From assembly GCF_023276375.1 (NCBI RefSeq), contig NZ_JALLPK010000002.1, positions 372,001 to 436,000 on the forward strand: a stretch of DNA of 64,000 nucleotides, given 5' to 3'. The notes under the pieces are model-generated. The model saw only the letters and a list, made by a program, of their open reading frames with translations. It did no database searches and had not been told where the DNA came from. The stretch is from Halocatena marina. GTDB lineage: Archaea; Halobacteriota; Halobacteria; Halobacteriales; Haloarculaceae. Shown one piece after another: positions 37,707 through 50,032 of the stretch. Numbering within the stretch: the first letter of the stretch is position 1; each line of letters starts with the position of its first letter. Made by a program: the position numbers and the translations under genes.

Positions 37707-39293
37707 ATGAGCATTCAGCGCGACTTTCGCCACGGCATCCGCATCGCCCGGGCAGAACTCGTTCGGGAGCTCCGGGTGTATACAGGAAATACGCGTCGAG
37801 CCATCGGTTTCGGGGCGATACTGGTGGCTCACGGTATGGGACTCGTGACCGCCGTCGTAGGGGCGCACGTCCTCGGTCAGGCGTGGAGCTTCAGTGCGGT
37901 CGATCCGTACGTCGGTCCAATCGCAACCGTGCTCCCGATCATCCTGTTCGTCGGGATGATCCGCCGAGCGGGCCGCCTCAGAACCATCGAAGCCGAGGAA
38001 CTCATGTTGATGATTGTGCATCCGCGAGCGATTGTTATCGGACTCGTCGGTTCGGATATCATCCAGCTGGTGCTGTGGTTCGGGGTGCCACTGGGGATCG
38101 TCGTCACCGTCTTGGGGATCGGAGAGGGCATTCTCTGGCTTCCACTGACGTTCGGGCTCGTCGTTCTTCCCTTGCTCTGTTGGGTCGGCGTCTGGGGCTA
38201 TGCGTGTGGCATTTGGCTATCGAGACTGGCTCGGCGGTTCTCCGACCCTGACCGCCTCGGAAGGATTGTCTGGCTGATTGTGTTGATTGGAATCGTGGGC
38301 GGGTCACAGATCGTTATCATCGGTACCGACGGAGTGCTCTCGACCGATCTCTCTGCTCTCACGCTTTACCCGTTGCGTGCGTATGGAGCCCTCACATTTG
38401 CCGGAACGCCACTCGCCGAGTCCCTCCCTGTCGGTGGACTGGTGGTACTCTCCACTCTGGTAGTGCTTGTCCCTGTTGGTCTCGCGCTCGCAACTCGCCA
38501 AGCCACCGCCCTCTGGTTCACCGAGGCCACACATCGGAGCCGGGTTCCGCGTGGTGCCTCTAGTGGGTTTACCGTCCCCCGCCCGTTCAGCAGGACGCTG
38601 GCGGGACGGATGGCGTGGGGACACCTCCTCCGGGGGAAACGACGCTCATCGGAGCTGGTCCGCATCTTGATTGTCCCGGTCGTGCTGCTTGTGATCTCCC
38701 TGCCAGCTATTTACACGGCGGGTGAGCATCGGGAAATTCTTCTGGCAGGGATCGGCGTCGTCATCGGTGCGGTTCTCAGCGGTTTCTCGTTCGGATTGAA
38801 TCCACTTGGTGACGACCGGCCGTGGTACCCGTTGCTGTTGCTCACCGAAGCCTCCTCGCACACGCTTGTTCAGAGCCGGGTGATCGCGGGACTCGCTGTC
38901 GGGCTGCCGGTTGCGGTGCTCGTGCCGTTCGCGTCGGTGGCTATCGGGACGACACCGTTGATCGGGCTTGTCTTCGCAGGCGTCGGCACCGGCTCGTGTG
39001 TCGGGGGAGCCTTGGTCGCGGTCGGAATCGGATCGGCGTTTCCCAACTACGACCGACGGCCATACTGGGGAGACGAGACGGCCCTTCCGTCCAAGACTGC
39101 TCGTCAGGTGTTTCTGTTCTTCGTTGCTGGCAACACGGTAGGCTGCCTGGTGGCAGTCTGGACCCTGCTCCACGCACAGCCGCTGACCGCTTTTCTGATC
39201 GGACTGGGTGGTGTCTATCTTCTAGTAATGGCTGGAATGTTGTACGGGACGTACCGATATGCTGTTCGACGCTGCCGACAGATTACGTTATGA
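37707..39293 (+). CDS. ABC-2-type transporter permease
   Basis: A 528-residue membrane protein starting MSIQRDFRHGIRIARAELVREL, with about 10-12 predicted helices in two halves joined by a cytoplasmic region near residue 290 (SRTLAGRMAWGHLLRGKRRSSELVRIL). It matches the haloarchaeal ABC-2 permeases that pair with an ATPase gene immediately upstream, here truncated. Export substrate unknown. Codon usage is more GC-rich than most of the window, as in the next gene and rpiA. Without its ATPase it would be orphaned unless another ATPase substitutes. Confidence 0.75.
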   Translation: MSIQRDFRHGIRIARAELVRELRVYTGNTRRAIGFGAILVAHGMGLVTAVVGAHVLGQAWSFSAVDPYVGPIATVLPIILFVGMIRRAGRLRTIEAEELMLMIVHPRAIVIGLVGSDIIQLVLWFGVPLGIVVTVLGIGEGILWLPLTFGLVVLPLLCWVGVWGYACGIWLSRLARRFSDPDRLGRIVWLIVLIGIVGGSQIVIIGTDGVLSTDLSALTLYPLRAYGALTFAGTPLAESLPVGGLVVLSTLVVLVPVGLALATRQATALWFTEATHRSRVPRGASSGFTVPRPFSRTLAGRMAWGHLLRGKRRSSELVRILIVPVVLLVISLPAIYTAGEHREILLAGIGVVIGAVLSGFSFGLNPLGDDRPWYPLLLLTEASSHTLVQSRVIAGLAVGLPVAVLVPFASVAIGTTPLIGLVFAGVGTGSCVGGALVAVGIGSAFPNYDRRPYWGDETALPSKTARQVFLFFVAGNTVGCLVAVWTLLHAQPLTAFLIGLGGVYLLVMAGMLYGTYRYAVRRCRQITL

Positions 39294-39477
39294 GAATTCT
39301 GAGTACGTCGTGATTCAGTTCTCACCGGGACAGTGAGCCTCCTGTTTGTTGCCCTCTCGACTGGCGCTCAATCCAGCAGTGTACTACAAGACTAGAGCGT
39401 CTGTGAACCAAACACGGGAACCCTACTGGATGATTAGAGAACGAGAGACTTTCTTCTATCGTCCCGAAGCTGAACAC

Positions 39478-40170
39478 ATGGTGGTCTCGCTTGTGATGGG
39501 CTGGCGGCAGTTGCTGTTCGAGAACTGGCCTATCGATCCCGCACTGGTCGACTCTCATCTTCCGGAATCGCTCACTGTCGACCGCCACGACGGGAACGCG
39601 TGGCTCTCGGTCGTCCCGTTCACCAATGTCGCTGTCCGTCCGAAGGGGCTCCCCCGAAAACTGGGCGTTCGTCTCCCAGAAATCAACGTTCGAACGTACG
39701 TCACCTACGACGGTGTCCCCAGCGTCTACTTCTTCAGTTTGGACGCTCAGGGACTTGCCAGTGTCATGAGCGCGCGTCTCTTCCATCACCTTCCGTACTA
39801 TTACGCTCGAATCTCACTCTCCATAGCTGATGGTCGCGTGCGGTTCGACAGCCAGCGGTGCCACCCTGGTGCTCGTCCCGGTCGGTACGAAGCCACCTAC
39901 TGGCCGACCGGCGAACCGTTCGACGCTCCCTCGGATCCGCTCACGGAATTCCTCGTCGAGCGCTATCGATTCTATACCGAAGCTTCCGATGGATCGCTTC
40001 GCTACACTGACGTGTGTCACGATCCTTGGACGCTGTACCCCGCCAAAGCGACTGTTGAGGCCGACACGTTGCTACGTGCTGCTGGTTTCGCCCAACCCGA
40101 CGCGGAGCCGGTATACTACTACAGCCCTGGATTGAACGTTGTGGCGTCTCAAAGCAGACGACACGAATAG
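39478..40170 (+). CDS. DUF2071 (YqjF) family protein
   Basis: A 230-residue protein beginning MVVSLVMGWRQLLFENWPID. The pattern WRQLLFENWPIDPALVDSHLPESL, then WLSVVPFTNVAVRPKGLP and INVRTYVTYDGVPSVYFFSLDA, is the DUF2071 signature (acetoacetate-decarboxylase-like beta fold). Function is not established. An in-frame ATG at 39430 would add 16 residues (MIRERETFF). Follows the permease gene by about 180 nt. Confidence 0.8.
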   Translation: MVVSLVMGWRQLLFENWPIDPALVDSHLPESLTVDRHDGNAWLSVVPFTNVAVRPKGLPRKLGVRLPEINVRTYVTYDGVPSVYFFSLDAQGLASVMSARLFHHLPYYYARISLSIADGRVRFDSQRCHPGARPGRYEATYWPTGEPFDAPSDPLTEFLVERYRFYTEASDGSLRYTDVCHDPWTLYPAKATVEADTLLRAAGFAQPDAEPVYYYSPGLNVVASQSRRHE

Positions 40171-40629
40171 CCTCTAGATGACAGCTGAAGTACTCATCGA
40201 TCTCCAAATGATTCAGATCGATGTGGGATGTGACAGCTCATTTGCTCTGCGGTGTATCAGTGTCCTTCCTTGCTGGGACGCCGTGCTGTTGGCCAGTAAC
40301 ACGTCTAGCACCAGTTTACTTGCTGCGAGAGATCTACACCAAACACGTCGAAGTTAGCATCTGTACATTATTTTGTAAACCTATCGGTGTGTGAACAGTC
40401 TCAGATTCAGTCTCTACACCCTTGGTGCGGAAGTTTCCCGTCTTTCAATCTATCCACTGAGATATCACCCTAATCATCTAGTGTATGATATAATGTGATA
40501 AAAATATTATAATATAACATGATTATAGATATACTTATTATATAGTTAATTATAACTAATAACATCGTACATCTGAATGTTATTTATTCAGGCTGATGTA
40601 CGATACAAATACGGAAAGATAACCTATAC
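40171..40629. other. Very AT-rich region upstream of the surface protease
   Basis: About 460 nt without a gene. From 40470 to 40565 the sequence is almost entirely A and T, far from the genome average, with several TATA-like stretches. It presumably holds the protease promoter; an inverted repeat near its end is listed separately. Confidence 0.6.
40564..40604 (+). promoter_or_regulatory. Dyad upstream of the surface protease gene
   Basis: ATCGTACATC (40564-40573) and its exact complement GATGTACGAT (40595-40604) enclose a second inner pair, TGAAT/ATTCA, around a seven-base loop. It ends 25 nt before the ATG at 40630. Depending on the transcription start it is either a 5-prime leader hairpin or an operator. 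Confidence 0.55.
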
Positions 40630-43600
40630 ATGAAATTGAATTACACGAAACAACTCCTCGCAATCATACTTGCATGTATACTCGCATTCTCCATGGCAAC
40701 GCCATTCGTTGCCGCAGGGGGAAGCGAGCCTACAGCACATGATACAACAAGTATCGATACTGCACAATTGAGTAGTAGTCTTGACCAAAATCAGGTCAGT
40801 TACATTACTCAGCACGAACCATCAACCACGCTCCGTCAAAAACCACAGGCTTCGGTTCTTGATCCCGCTCTGGAGGACGCCAATGGGACTGTAAACGCGC
40901 TTCTCGTCCTCAATCAAGCATCTGTCGATCAAACGGCGGATCGAAACGAGACAATAAGCACGTTGAAACAGCACGCGGCAACCACCCAACAATCAGTAAA
41001 AACCTCCGCTAACGGTCTGCAAGGCGTCGAGGTGACCAATACGTTCTGGATCGCCAATATTGTCTCAGTCACTATCGACACCGATCGAACCGACGCTCAG
41101 GAACTCGCCAAGATCGATGGTGTCAACACAGTTGTCAAGAGCCGCGAACATTCCATTCCGGAACCGAAAGACACTGTCAAACCGAGTCCTGCACCGAACG
41201 ACGTTAATACTACCTATGGGCTCGATCAGATCAACGCGACCGATATCTGGAACGAGTTCGACGTTCGTGGCGAAAACACCAAAGTCGCAGTTCTCGACAC
41301 TGGTGTCGATATCAGCCATCCGGATCTTGATCTCTATACCGAAAATGCGTCTAATCCGATCTATCCAGGCGGTTGGGCTGAATTCGACGACAGCGGCAAC
41401 CAAGTTCCCGGCTCCGAACCACGCGATAGTCACTATCATGGTACGCATGTCAGCGGTACCGTGGCGGGCGATTCTGCGGGGGGTACCGCTATTGGTGTTG
41501 CTCCAAACGTCCAGTTGATGCACGCGATGGTCATCCCCGGTGGCAGTGGCTCTACTGAACAGGTCATCGGCGGGGCGCAGTGGGCCGTCAGTGAAGGTGC
41601 TGACGTAGCGAGTCTCAGTCTCGGTGCGGGCTGTGGGCTGTTCGGTCCTGTCTACTCTCAAGCGTGGATTCCGGTGATCGAAAACACCAAAGCATCAGGA
41701 ACTAACTTTGTTGCGGCGGCTGGCAACGGCGGTGAAGGTTGTGTCGGCTCACCTGGCAACGACTACCGGTCGTTCAGTATTGGTGCCTCGAACGCGAACG
41801 GCGACATCGCGGATTTCTCTAGTGGCCAAGTTATCGATAAAACCGAATGGGATAATCCACCTGCAGCGTGGCCTGATACATTCACGAAGCCGGATGTCTC
41901 CGCACCCGGTGTTGATATACTGAGTGCCGAACCTGGTGGGGGATACCGGCTGCTGAGTGGTACCTCGATGGCCACCCCACACGTCGCAGGCGCGGTTGCG
42001 CTGGTTCACTCGGCGAATCCCGATCTCACTGTAGCTGAGATTGAACAGGTATTCAGTGAGACGGCATGGAAGCCCGACGACTGGGAGGGACCAGATGATG
42101 CGAAAGACACGCGCTACGGGATGGGCATCATCGACGCGTACAACGCGACCCAGCAGGTCGCAACCGCCATTCCCGAGTACGAACTCGGTGACGTCGACGA
42201 AAACGACGCTGTCAACGTCCAAGACGTTCAGTTGATGCAGCAGTATCTCTACGGTGAGGCCCCCGAGAATTTCAACGAAAACCTCGGGGACTTGAACCGT
42301 GATGACGAGGTAACTCTCGACGATCTGAAACTACTGCAACGGAACGTCCAAGGAACGGTCGACGAAGGAGAAATACAGGTATCGAATCTCACTGCTCCCG
42401 ACGAAGTGACCGAGAATGAATCGATCACCGTCAGTGCCGATCTCAATAACCCCGGCGGACTGGGCACGGTTCAGGAAATCGGTCTGTACGTTGCTGCTGA
42501 CGAGAGCAACCTCGGTGACGGTGAGCCAATTGCGACGACAGTCGTCGACATGGCACCCGAGGGTGTCGATAATCCGGTTGACCAACCGCACGAGACAACA
42601 GTAACGTTCGAAATCGACGCCAACACCGTCAGTGAGGGTGACTATCACGTCGGCGTGGTCTCTCAGGATGACTCCGTAAGCGACGAACTCACTGTTCTTG
42701 GATCGAACTTCGTTATCGCTGGCCTGAACGCACCTGCGAATGTCGAACAAGGCGAATCATTCGACGTGAACGCGACGATTACAAATACGGGCAATCTGGA
42801 AGACAGACAGACCGTCGAGTATCGTATCGACGGCGTCGAACGGACGACGAACGTGACGCTCTCAGCTAACGAGAGCATGACCGTCGAATTCGATGATATC
42901 GAATCGGACAGACTTGACGCAGGCACCTACGAACACGGAGTGTTCTCCGAGGATGACTCGGCGACAGTGAACATTACTGTGCTTGAAGGATTCTTCGATG
43001 TCGAAATCACCGATGCAACCAGTGAGGCGTCAGTTGGTGAGACGGTCAATGTCACAGCAACTGTCGAGAACACCGGTGAGGCGACAGACGAGCAGGCTGT
43101 TACCTACGACGTAGTCCCAAACAAGGTGAACCTCGCCGTGGTTGATGACCTGAACGACACGGAAAGTCGTGCATTGGTCGACAGACTCGACTCATCACTA
43201 CCGGATCGGTACAACATCACGCTTGTCACGACCGATGATCTAATGGACGAAATCGATTCCTACGATACCTTCGTTGTCAACGAATTCGACGAAAGTGACG
43301 TGTTCGTCCAGGACTTCGTCGATGCAACCGATGGGCCGGACACCGGCGTAGTCTACCTTGATCAGTGGGGGAGCTTCGGTGGAAGTGAAGCGATCGTTGA
43401 ACTGTCCGGCGCGACGGGCGACCCGGAGAGTACAGACGATGGCTCCAACGGGGATGATCCGTATCTCCAGATCGAGACCGATCATCCGGTATTTTCCGGT
43501 GTCGGTGAATCAGGCGATCAAGTTGCACTCTTCGCTGGATCTGGACCCGAACACAGTTGGCACAACGACTACAGTGGCCAGACGCTCGCTAGCGTTGGTC

Positions 43601-45171
43601 AGGGTAGTGATATCAAGGGGCCCGCCATCGCAGTCAACGAGACCAGTTCGACGGTATTAGCCGATTCGCTTGGTCAGACAAGCTACCTCCCGAGTGGGTA
43701 TTCCGCGGGCGCAAACCAGATTCTCGCGAACGCAATCGAGCACGTCAGTGGTTTCACACCGACAGGAACCGCTCTCTCGACGGTGGATGACACCACAGAG
43801 ACCGTCACACTCGACCCAGGTGAGTCTACGACTGTCGAGTTTACCGACACGGTTCCGGACGGTACCGACATTTCGATTGATTACCGCCACTTAGTTGGTA
43901 GCGAGAATGACGAGGACTTCGCGCCGATTACGATAGACGTCGATCGTGGTGCAGTCGAAGGAACTGTCACTAGCGACACGACCGGCGACCCTATCGATGG
44001 TGCAACTGTCGAAATCACCGTCGAAACGGCCGACGGGAGCTACACCGCCACCACCAATGAAAATGGTGCGTACCGCATCGAGAACGTCCCCGAAGGAACG
44101 CACAACGTAACTGCGTCTGCCGACGGCTATAGCAGCGAGACCGTCTCAGTTGATGTGCCGGCGAACAGTATAGCGACAGCGAACTTCTCTCTCGCTCCGA
44201 ACAATGGGTCGATTAGCGGCACAGTCACTGCAAGCGACACCGGCGAACCGGTTGCCAACGCCACGATCGCCGCCGAGGACAACGAGGGCACCATCTACCG
44301 TGAAACAACCGACGAGAACGGCACGTATACCCTCGATATGCCGTCGGGCGATTACGTTGTTTCCGTCGCTGAGACGCCGAGTGAGTTCCAACCGGAAGCA
44401 GTCGTCACAGTTGCTCCTGGTGAGGAAGTCACAGCTGTCGACTTCACGGTTGAGCCATCCAACGGAATGATAGATGGGTACGTCACGAACGCGGCTGGCG
44501 TTCCAATCGAGGGTGCACACGTGACCGATGCTGATCAGGACTCGTTCAATGTGACGACCAACGAGGACGGCTACTATCGCATTGAAGATCTCAACCGAGG
44601 TACGTATGCCCTTCGGGCAGCCCATTCGGACTATCCGGATTCAGACATCACATTCGCCGATGTCGCTGCCGATGAAACGACGACCCAGAATCTAACGCTT
44701 GGGACGTTCTTCGAAGTATCGAATCTGAATGCGCCCAACGCAGCCGAACAAGGAGATTCATTCACTGTCAATGCGACGATCACGAACATCGGTGACCAGC
44801 AGAACACGCGCACCGTCTTCTACTTCCCACCAGGGACGAACTTTGGTGAAAATATGTTGACCCAGTCTGATCTGTTCAAGGAAGTCACGCTCGACGGTGG
44901 GGAGAGCACAACTGCTACATTCACCTACGATGTGTCTGCTGACTTCTCGCCAGGTGAGTACGAACACGGTGTCTCCGCTGACGAAGTCGAATCAACGTCC
45001 ATCACAATTACAGAATCTGCTAATTCCACTAGTGAGAATCCCTCGATTACGGACAGCTCTGAGACTTCAATTATCGAAAATGTCGAGCGGTTGACTACCA
45101 CACAACGATCACAAACACTGGAAGTGCCACCGGAACACAAATCTCTACCAGTTTCTTTAACAGCACGATAG
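40630..45171 (+). CDS. Secreted multidomain subtilisin-like serine protease with dockerin
   Basis: A 1513-residue exported S8 protease. Signal sequence 1-30, then a propeptide to about 180. The catalytic triad is Asp223 (VLDTG), His270 (HGTHVSG) and Ser446 (SGTSMATPHVAG), with Asn366 in AAGNGG forming the oxyanion hole. A type I dockerin occupies about 518-575 (GDVDENDAVNVQDVQLMQQ and GDLNRDDEVTLDDLKLLQ). Adhesion-like CARDB repeats follow (about 580-835). A separate alpha/beta domain of about 200 residues sits at about 836-1040 (NLAVVDDLND, TFVVNEFD). Then come three carboxypeptidase-regulatory-like repeats (GTVTSDTTGDPIDGATV-type) and a last CARDB domain. No C-terminal anchor is evident; the last 30 residues look non-globular. 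Confidence 0.9.
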   Translation: MKLNYTKQLLAIILACILAFSMATPFVAAGGSEPTAHDTTSIDTAQLSSSLDQNQVSYITQHEPSTTLRQKPQASVLDPALEDANGTVNALLVLNQASVDQTADRNETISTLKQHAATTQQSVKTSANGLQGVEVTNTFWIANIVSVTIDTDRTDAQELAKIDGVNTVVKSREHSIPEPKDTVKPSPAPNDVNTTYGLDQINATDIWNEFDVRGENTKVAVLDTGVDISHPDLDLYTENASNPIYPGGWAEFDDSGNQVPGSEPRDSHYHGTHVSGTVAGDSAGGTAIGVAPNVQLMHAMVIPGGSGSTEQVIGGAQWAVSEGADVASLSLGAGCGLFGPVYSQAWIPVIENTKASGTNFVAAAGNGGEGCVGSPGNDYRSFSIGASNANGDIADFSSGQVIDKTEWDNPPAAWPDTFTKPDVSAPGVDILSAEPGGGYRLLSGTSMATPHVAGAVALVHSANPDLTVAEIEQVFSETAWKPDDWEGPDDAKDTRYGMGIIDAYNATQQVATAIPEYELGDVDENDAVNVQDVQLMQQYLYGEAPENFNENLGDLNRDDEVTLDDLKLLQRNVQGTVDEGEIQVSNLTAPDEVTENESITVSADLNNPGGLGTVQEIGLYVAADESNLGDGEPIATTVVDMAPEGVDNPVDQPHETTVTFEIDANTVSEGDYHVGVVSQDDSVSDELTVLGSNFVIAGLNAPANVEQGESFDVNATITNTGNLEDRQTVEYRIDGVERTTNVTLSANESMTVEFDDIESDRLDAGTYEHGVFSEDDSATVNITVLEGFFDVEITDATSEASVGETVNVTATVENTGEATDEQAVTYDVVPNKVNLAVVDDLNDTESRALVDRLDSSLPDRYNITLVTTDDLMDEIDSYDTFVVNEFDESDVFVQDFVDATDGPDTGVVYLDQWGSFGGSEAIVELSGATGDPESTDDGSNGDDPYLQIETDHPVFSGVGESGDQVALFAGSGPEHSWHNDYSGQTLASVGQGSDIKGPAIAVNETSSTVLADSLGQTSYLPSGYSAGANQILANAIEHVSGFTPTGTALSTVDDTTETVTLDPGESTTVEFTDTVPDGTDISIDYRHLVGSENDEDFAPITIDVDRGAVEGTVTSDTTGDPIDGATVEITVETADGSYTATTNENGAYRIENVPEGTHNVTASADGYSSETVSVDVPANSIATANFSLAPNNGSISGTVTASDTGEPVANATIAAEDNEGTIYRETTDENGTYTLDMPSGDYVVSVAETPSEFQPEAVVTVAPGEEVTAVDFTVEPSNGMIDGYVTNAAGVPIEGAHVTDADQDSFNVTTNEDGYYRIEDLNRGTYALRAAHSDYPDSDITFADVAADETTTQNLTLGTFFEVSNLNAPNAAEQGDSFTVNATITNIGDQQNTRTVFYFPPGTNFGENMLTQSDLFKEVTLDGGESTTATFTYDVSADFSPGEYEHGVSADEVESTSITITESANSTSENPSITDSSETSIIENVERLTTTQRSQTLEVPPEHKSLPVSLTAR

Positions 45172-47950
<2,779 letters not shown>

Positions 47951-48231
47951 TCTAATCTTCGAACGCAGAAAATAGTGAATTCTGCCGTTTTTTGTTGATT
48001 ACTGTATTTCAGATACCGGCTGAGATGTGCTGTTGATCGAAACGTACCGCATTGGTGCCAACGATTTCGTTGGCTAGAAGCAGCGAAACGGAGAATTGAC
48101 AAGTACTCGCCAGACTGCTGTATCGATCCGTCGTATGCTTTGCCCAGAGTGTTCAATCAAATGGTTATCTTTTATCTAATTTTGACAAACTTGTTGGGTT
48201 CTGTGTGTGGTTTGGTGGATATTTATTTCTA
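47951..48231. other. Intergenic region downstream of katG
   Basis: About 280 nt, AT-rich, without recognised genes. It ends at the 29-bp inverted repeat. Confidence 0.5.
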
Positions 48232-48342
48232 ATTTTGCTTTGGTAGAGGAGGCAAGCCCCATTCCTACTGCGCTACTCGGTCGCTTTGCTCCCTGTGTTG
48301 CTCTTTGATCAAAGGGGCTTGCCTCCTCTACCAAAGCAAAAT
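48232..48342. repeat. Perfect 29-bp inverted repeat around a 53-nt spacer
   Basis: Positions 48232-48260 and 48314-48342 are exact reverse complements (29 of 29), each running from ATTTTGCTTTGG at the outer end to GCAAGCCCC at the inner end. The 53-nt spacer has no gene. It lies between the convergent katG and the partition gene. It can form a long hairpin, so it may stop transcription from both sides, but the length and perfection also suit a mobile-element end or a MITE-like element. I could not compare it with other copies. Confidence 0.85.
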
Positions 48343-48687
48343 AATATTCTAAGAAGGTAGCCGCCCCACAACCATCGAAGAGATGGTCAACCACGTGCTG
48401 GATGGAGGTAGATGTGTGGTGGCCAACCGGCGTACACCTTGATCGCTTGTCGCCTGATTGCCGACAGACGCCGCTTTTAGCGGATATGTAACAGTCGTTC
48501 CGGAATATCTGAAACTGGTTTGATCACGAGTACAGTACTCCACCACTCTTCTGATGAGCGATCATCGGCCACATTTGAGCATCACCGTCTGCCTACTCAA
48601 CCGTCTGATGTTGTCGCCTCTCGACCGTCAATAGATTATCACATTTCGTGGAAGATGAATGTGAAAGCCGAGGCTCACAACGGCATT
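48343..48687. other. Intergenic region before the partition genes
   Basis: About 345 nt downstream of the small partition gene's stop codon. No reading frame with haloarchaeal character; nothing recognised. Confidence 0.45.
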
Positions 48688-49089
48688 TTAATCAAATGTC
48701 AAACCGTAACCCCATTCTCGAAGTTGTTCCTCAACATCGTCGAGATGCTCCAGTCCACTCATCACGAGTGCTTCTCTGAGATCAGTCAGAGCTACGTCAC
48801 CGTCAAATTGATCTTCGAGCTCTCTGAGGGCATCTCGCTCCTCTCTTTGTGTATCTTGTTGGAGGAACAGTGGAACACGATTGCGTCCAGAATGGACACT
48901 GTCTCGCCGAAGGATCATCGGAATCTCTGATAGTTGGTGGGTCGTGGACTGAGTCGTAGCTTCGGTATCGTTTGGAGTCTCTGTGGTCTCGGCGTCGATT
49001 GTGGATTCATTATCGGTGTCGTCAATCTCTGGCTCCGAGATTGGATCTGCGAACGGATCGTCGCCAGAGCCTTCTTTCATTCCAGTCAT
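48688..49089 (-). CDS. Small ParA-partner protein
   Basis: A 133-residue protein. The first 50 residues are highly acidic and low-complexity (Asp, Glu and Thr). The remainder has the pattern PMILRRDSVHSGRNRVPLFLQQDTQREE and a final helical domain (LREALVMSGLEHLDDVEEQLREWGYG). Haloarchaeal ParA genes are often followed by such small acidic genes, which take the place of ParB as the DNA-binding or adaptor partner. Its start overlaps the parA stop (ATGA), so it is made from the same mRNA. The C-terminal helices may bind the nearby repeat array, which is inference. Confidence 0.7.
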   Translation of the reverse strand: MTGMKEGSGDDPFADPISEPEIDDTDNESTIDAETTETPNDTEATTQSTTHQLSEIPMILRRDSVHSGRNRVPLFLQQDTQREERDALRELEDQFDGDVALTDLREALVMSGLEHLDDVEEQLREWGYGLTFD

Positions 49090-49961
49090 GGGGTGATCAC
49101 GCTGTGTTCAACATCGCCCGGCTCGGGTGGATTCGGTGCCTCGATACCAACTTGCTGTTCTAACTGGCGTGCCAACCGGTCGAATTGTGCGAGCGTTTTG
49201 ATCTCATACTCTCGTCGCCGGCTTCGATGCTCCCGGATGTAACAGTATGCGGAACATTGTTGCTTCCAGCAGCCTTCCATCAAAGACGCTCGATCTCCGA
49301 TGATTTCTGGCGTCGAATAGGGTATATCGTTGATGATCTCCCGCTGATCACGCGTATCTTTGAAATCCATCGGCAGTGCAGCGAGGACGCCGATATTGAT
49401 GTCGAGATTTTCTTCTAAGCCAGCAACCAGCGATTCCAGTCCCTGTACTGCTGCATCTCCTTTTGCACTCGGTTCGACTGGTATAACGAGTGACCGTGTC
49501 GCATTAATTGCGTTGTAGAGGTGTGGTCCCTCCGTAGCAGGCGGATCGCAGATCAGCACGTCGTATCGGTCGTTTACGTCTGCTCTGCGAAGGACGCGTA
49601 ATAGTTGGGAATGCATTCCAAATGCTTCGCCCATCGCTTCGGCTTGTTCTTTCTCGCGGCGGAGATATTCCGCCAGACTTCCGAGCATATTATGCTCTGG
49701 AATGATATCTACCCCCTCCTTGGTCTGGATAAGATCATCAAACGATCCGTTTGGCCGCTGGATCATGTGCCGAACAAGGTTGTCAACCGACTTTTTCCGC
49801 TTCCCATCAACGCCGAACAGCCGTGAGAGGTCACCATCCTGCGGATCGAGTGGAACAACCAATGGTTTGAGACCTGCACGCGCGTGTGCGACAGCGAGGT
49901 TTGCTGCTGTCGTGGTCTTTCCAACGCCACCTGCTTCCGAATACGTTGTGTATGCCAGCAT
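49086..49961 (-). CDS. ParA family partition ATPase
   Basis: A 291-residue P-loop ATPase starting MLAYTTYSEAGGVGKTTTAANLAVAHA; the deviant Walker A motif of ParA/MinD proteins (GGVGKTT) is at residues 11-17. Walker A-prime and B regions follow (LVVPLDPQDGDLSRLFGV and YDVLICDPPATEGP). It segregates replicons by binding DNA nonspecifically in the ATP form. No extra N-terminal HTH domain is present, which is the pattern of the small type Ib ParA. Upstream frames extending to 50033 are set aside because the ATG at 49961 places the P-loop at the usual distance. Partner gene downstream, repeat array upstream. Confidence 0.9.
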   Translation of the reverse strand: MLAYTTYSEAGGVGKTTTAANLAVAHARAGLKPLVVPLDPQDGDLSRLFGVDGKRKKSVDNLVRHMIQRPNGSFDDLIQTKEGVDIIPEHNMLGSLAEYLRREKEQAEAMGEAFGMHSQLLRVLRRADVNDRYDVLICDPPATEGPHLYNAINATRSLVIPVEPSAKGDAAVQGLESLVAGLEENLDINIGVLAALPMDFKDTRDQREIINDIPYSTPEIIGDRASLMEGCWKQQCSAYCYIREHRSRRREYEIKTLAQFDRLARQLEQQVGIEAPNPPEPGDVEHSVITP

Positions 49962-50016
49962 GTTTCGAGTATTGTCCCACTCTACAATGAATGTTCCCCA
50001 TGTACACCCCCAATTA

Positions 50017-50032
50017 TGTTCATTTATGAACA
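50017..50032. promoter_or_regulatory. Palindrome at the head of the 13-bp array
   Basis: TGTTCAT and ATGAACA are exact reverse complements separated by TT, 56 nt upstream of parA's ATG. The right arm is the beginning of the first 13-bp unit. It could be the operator through which the partition proteins repress their own genes. Confidence 0.55.

Noticed and set aside
48176..48394. Open frame through the 29-bp inverted repeat
   Set aside because: The palindromic part dominates the translation and no family matches; a noncoding repeat is more likely.
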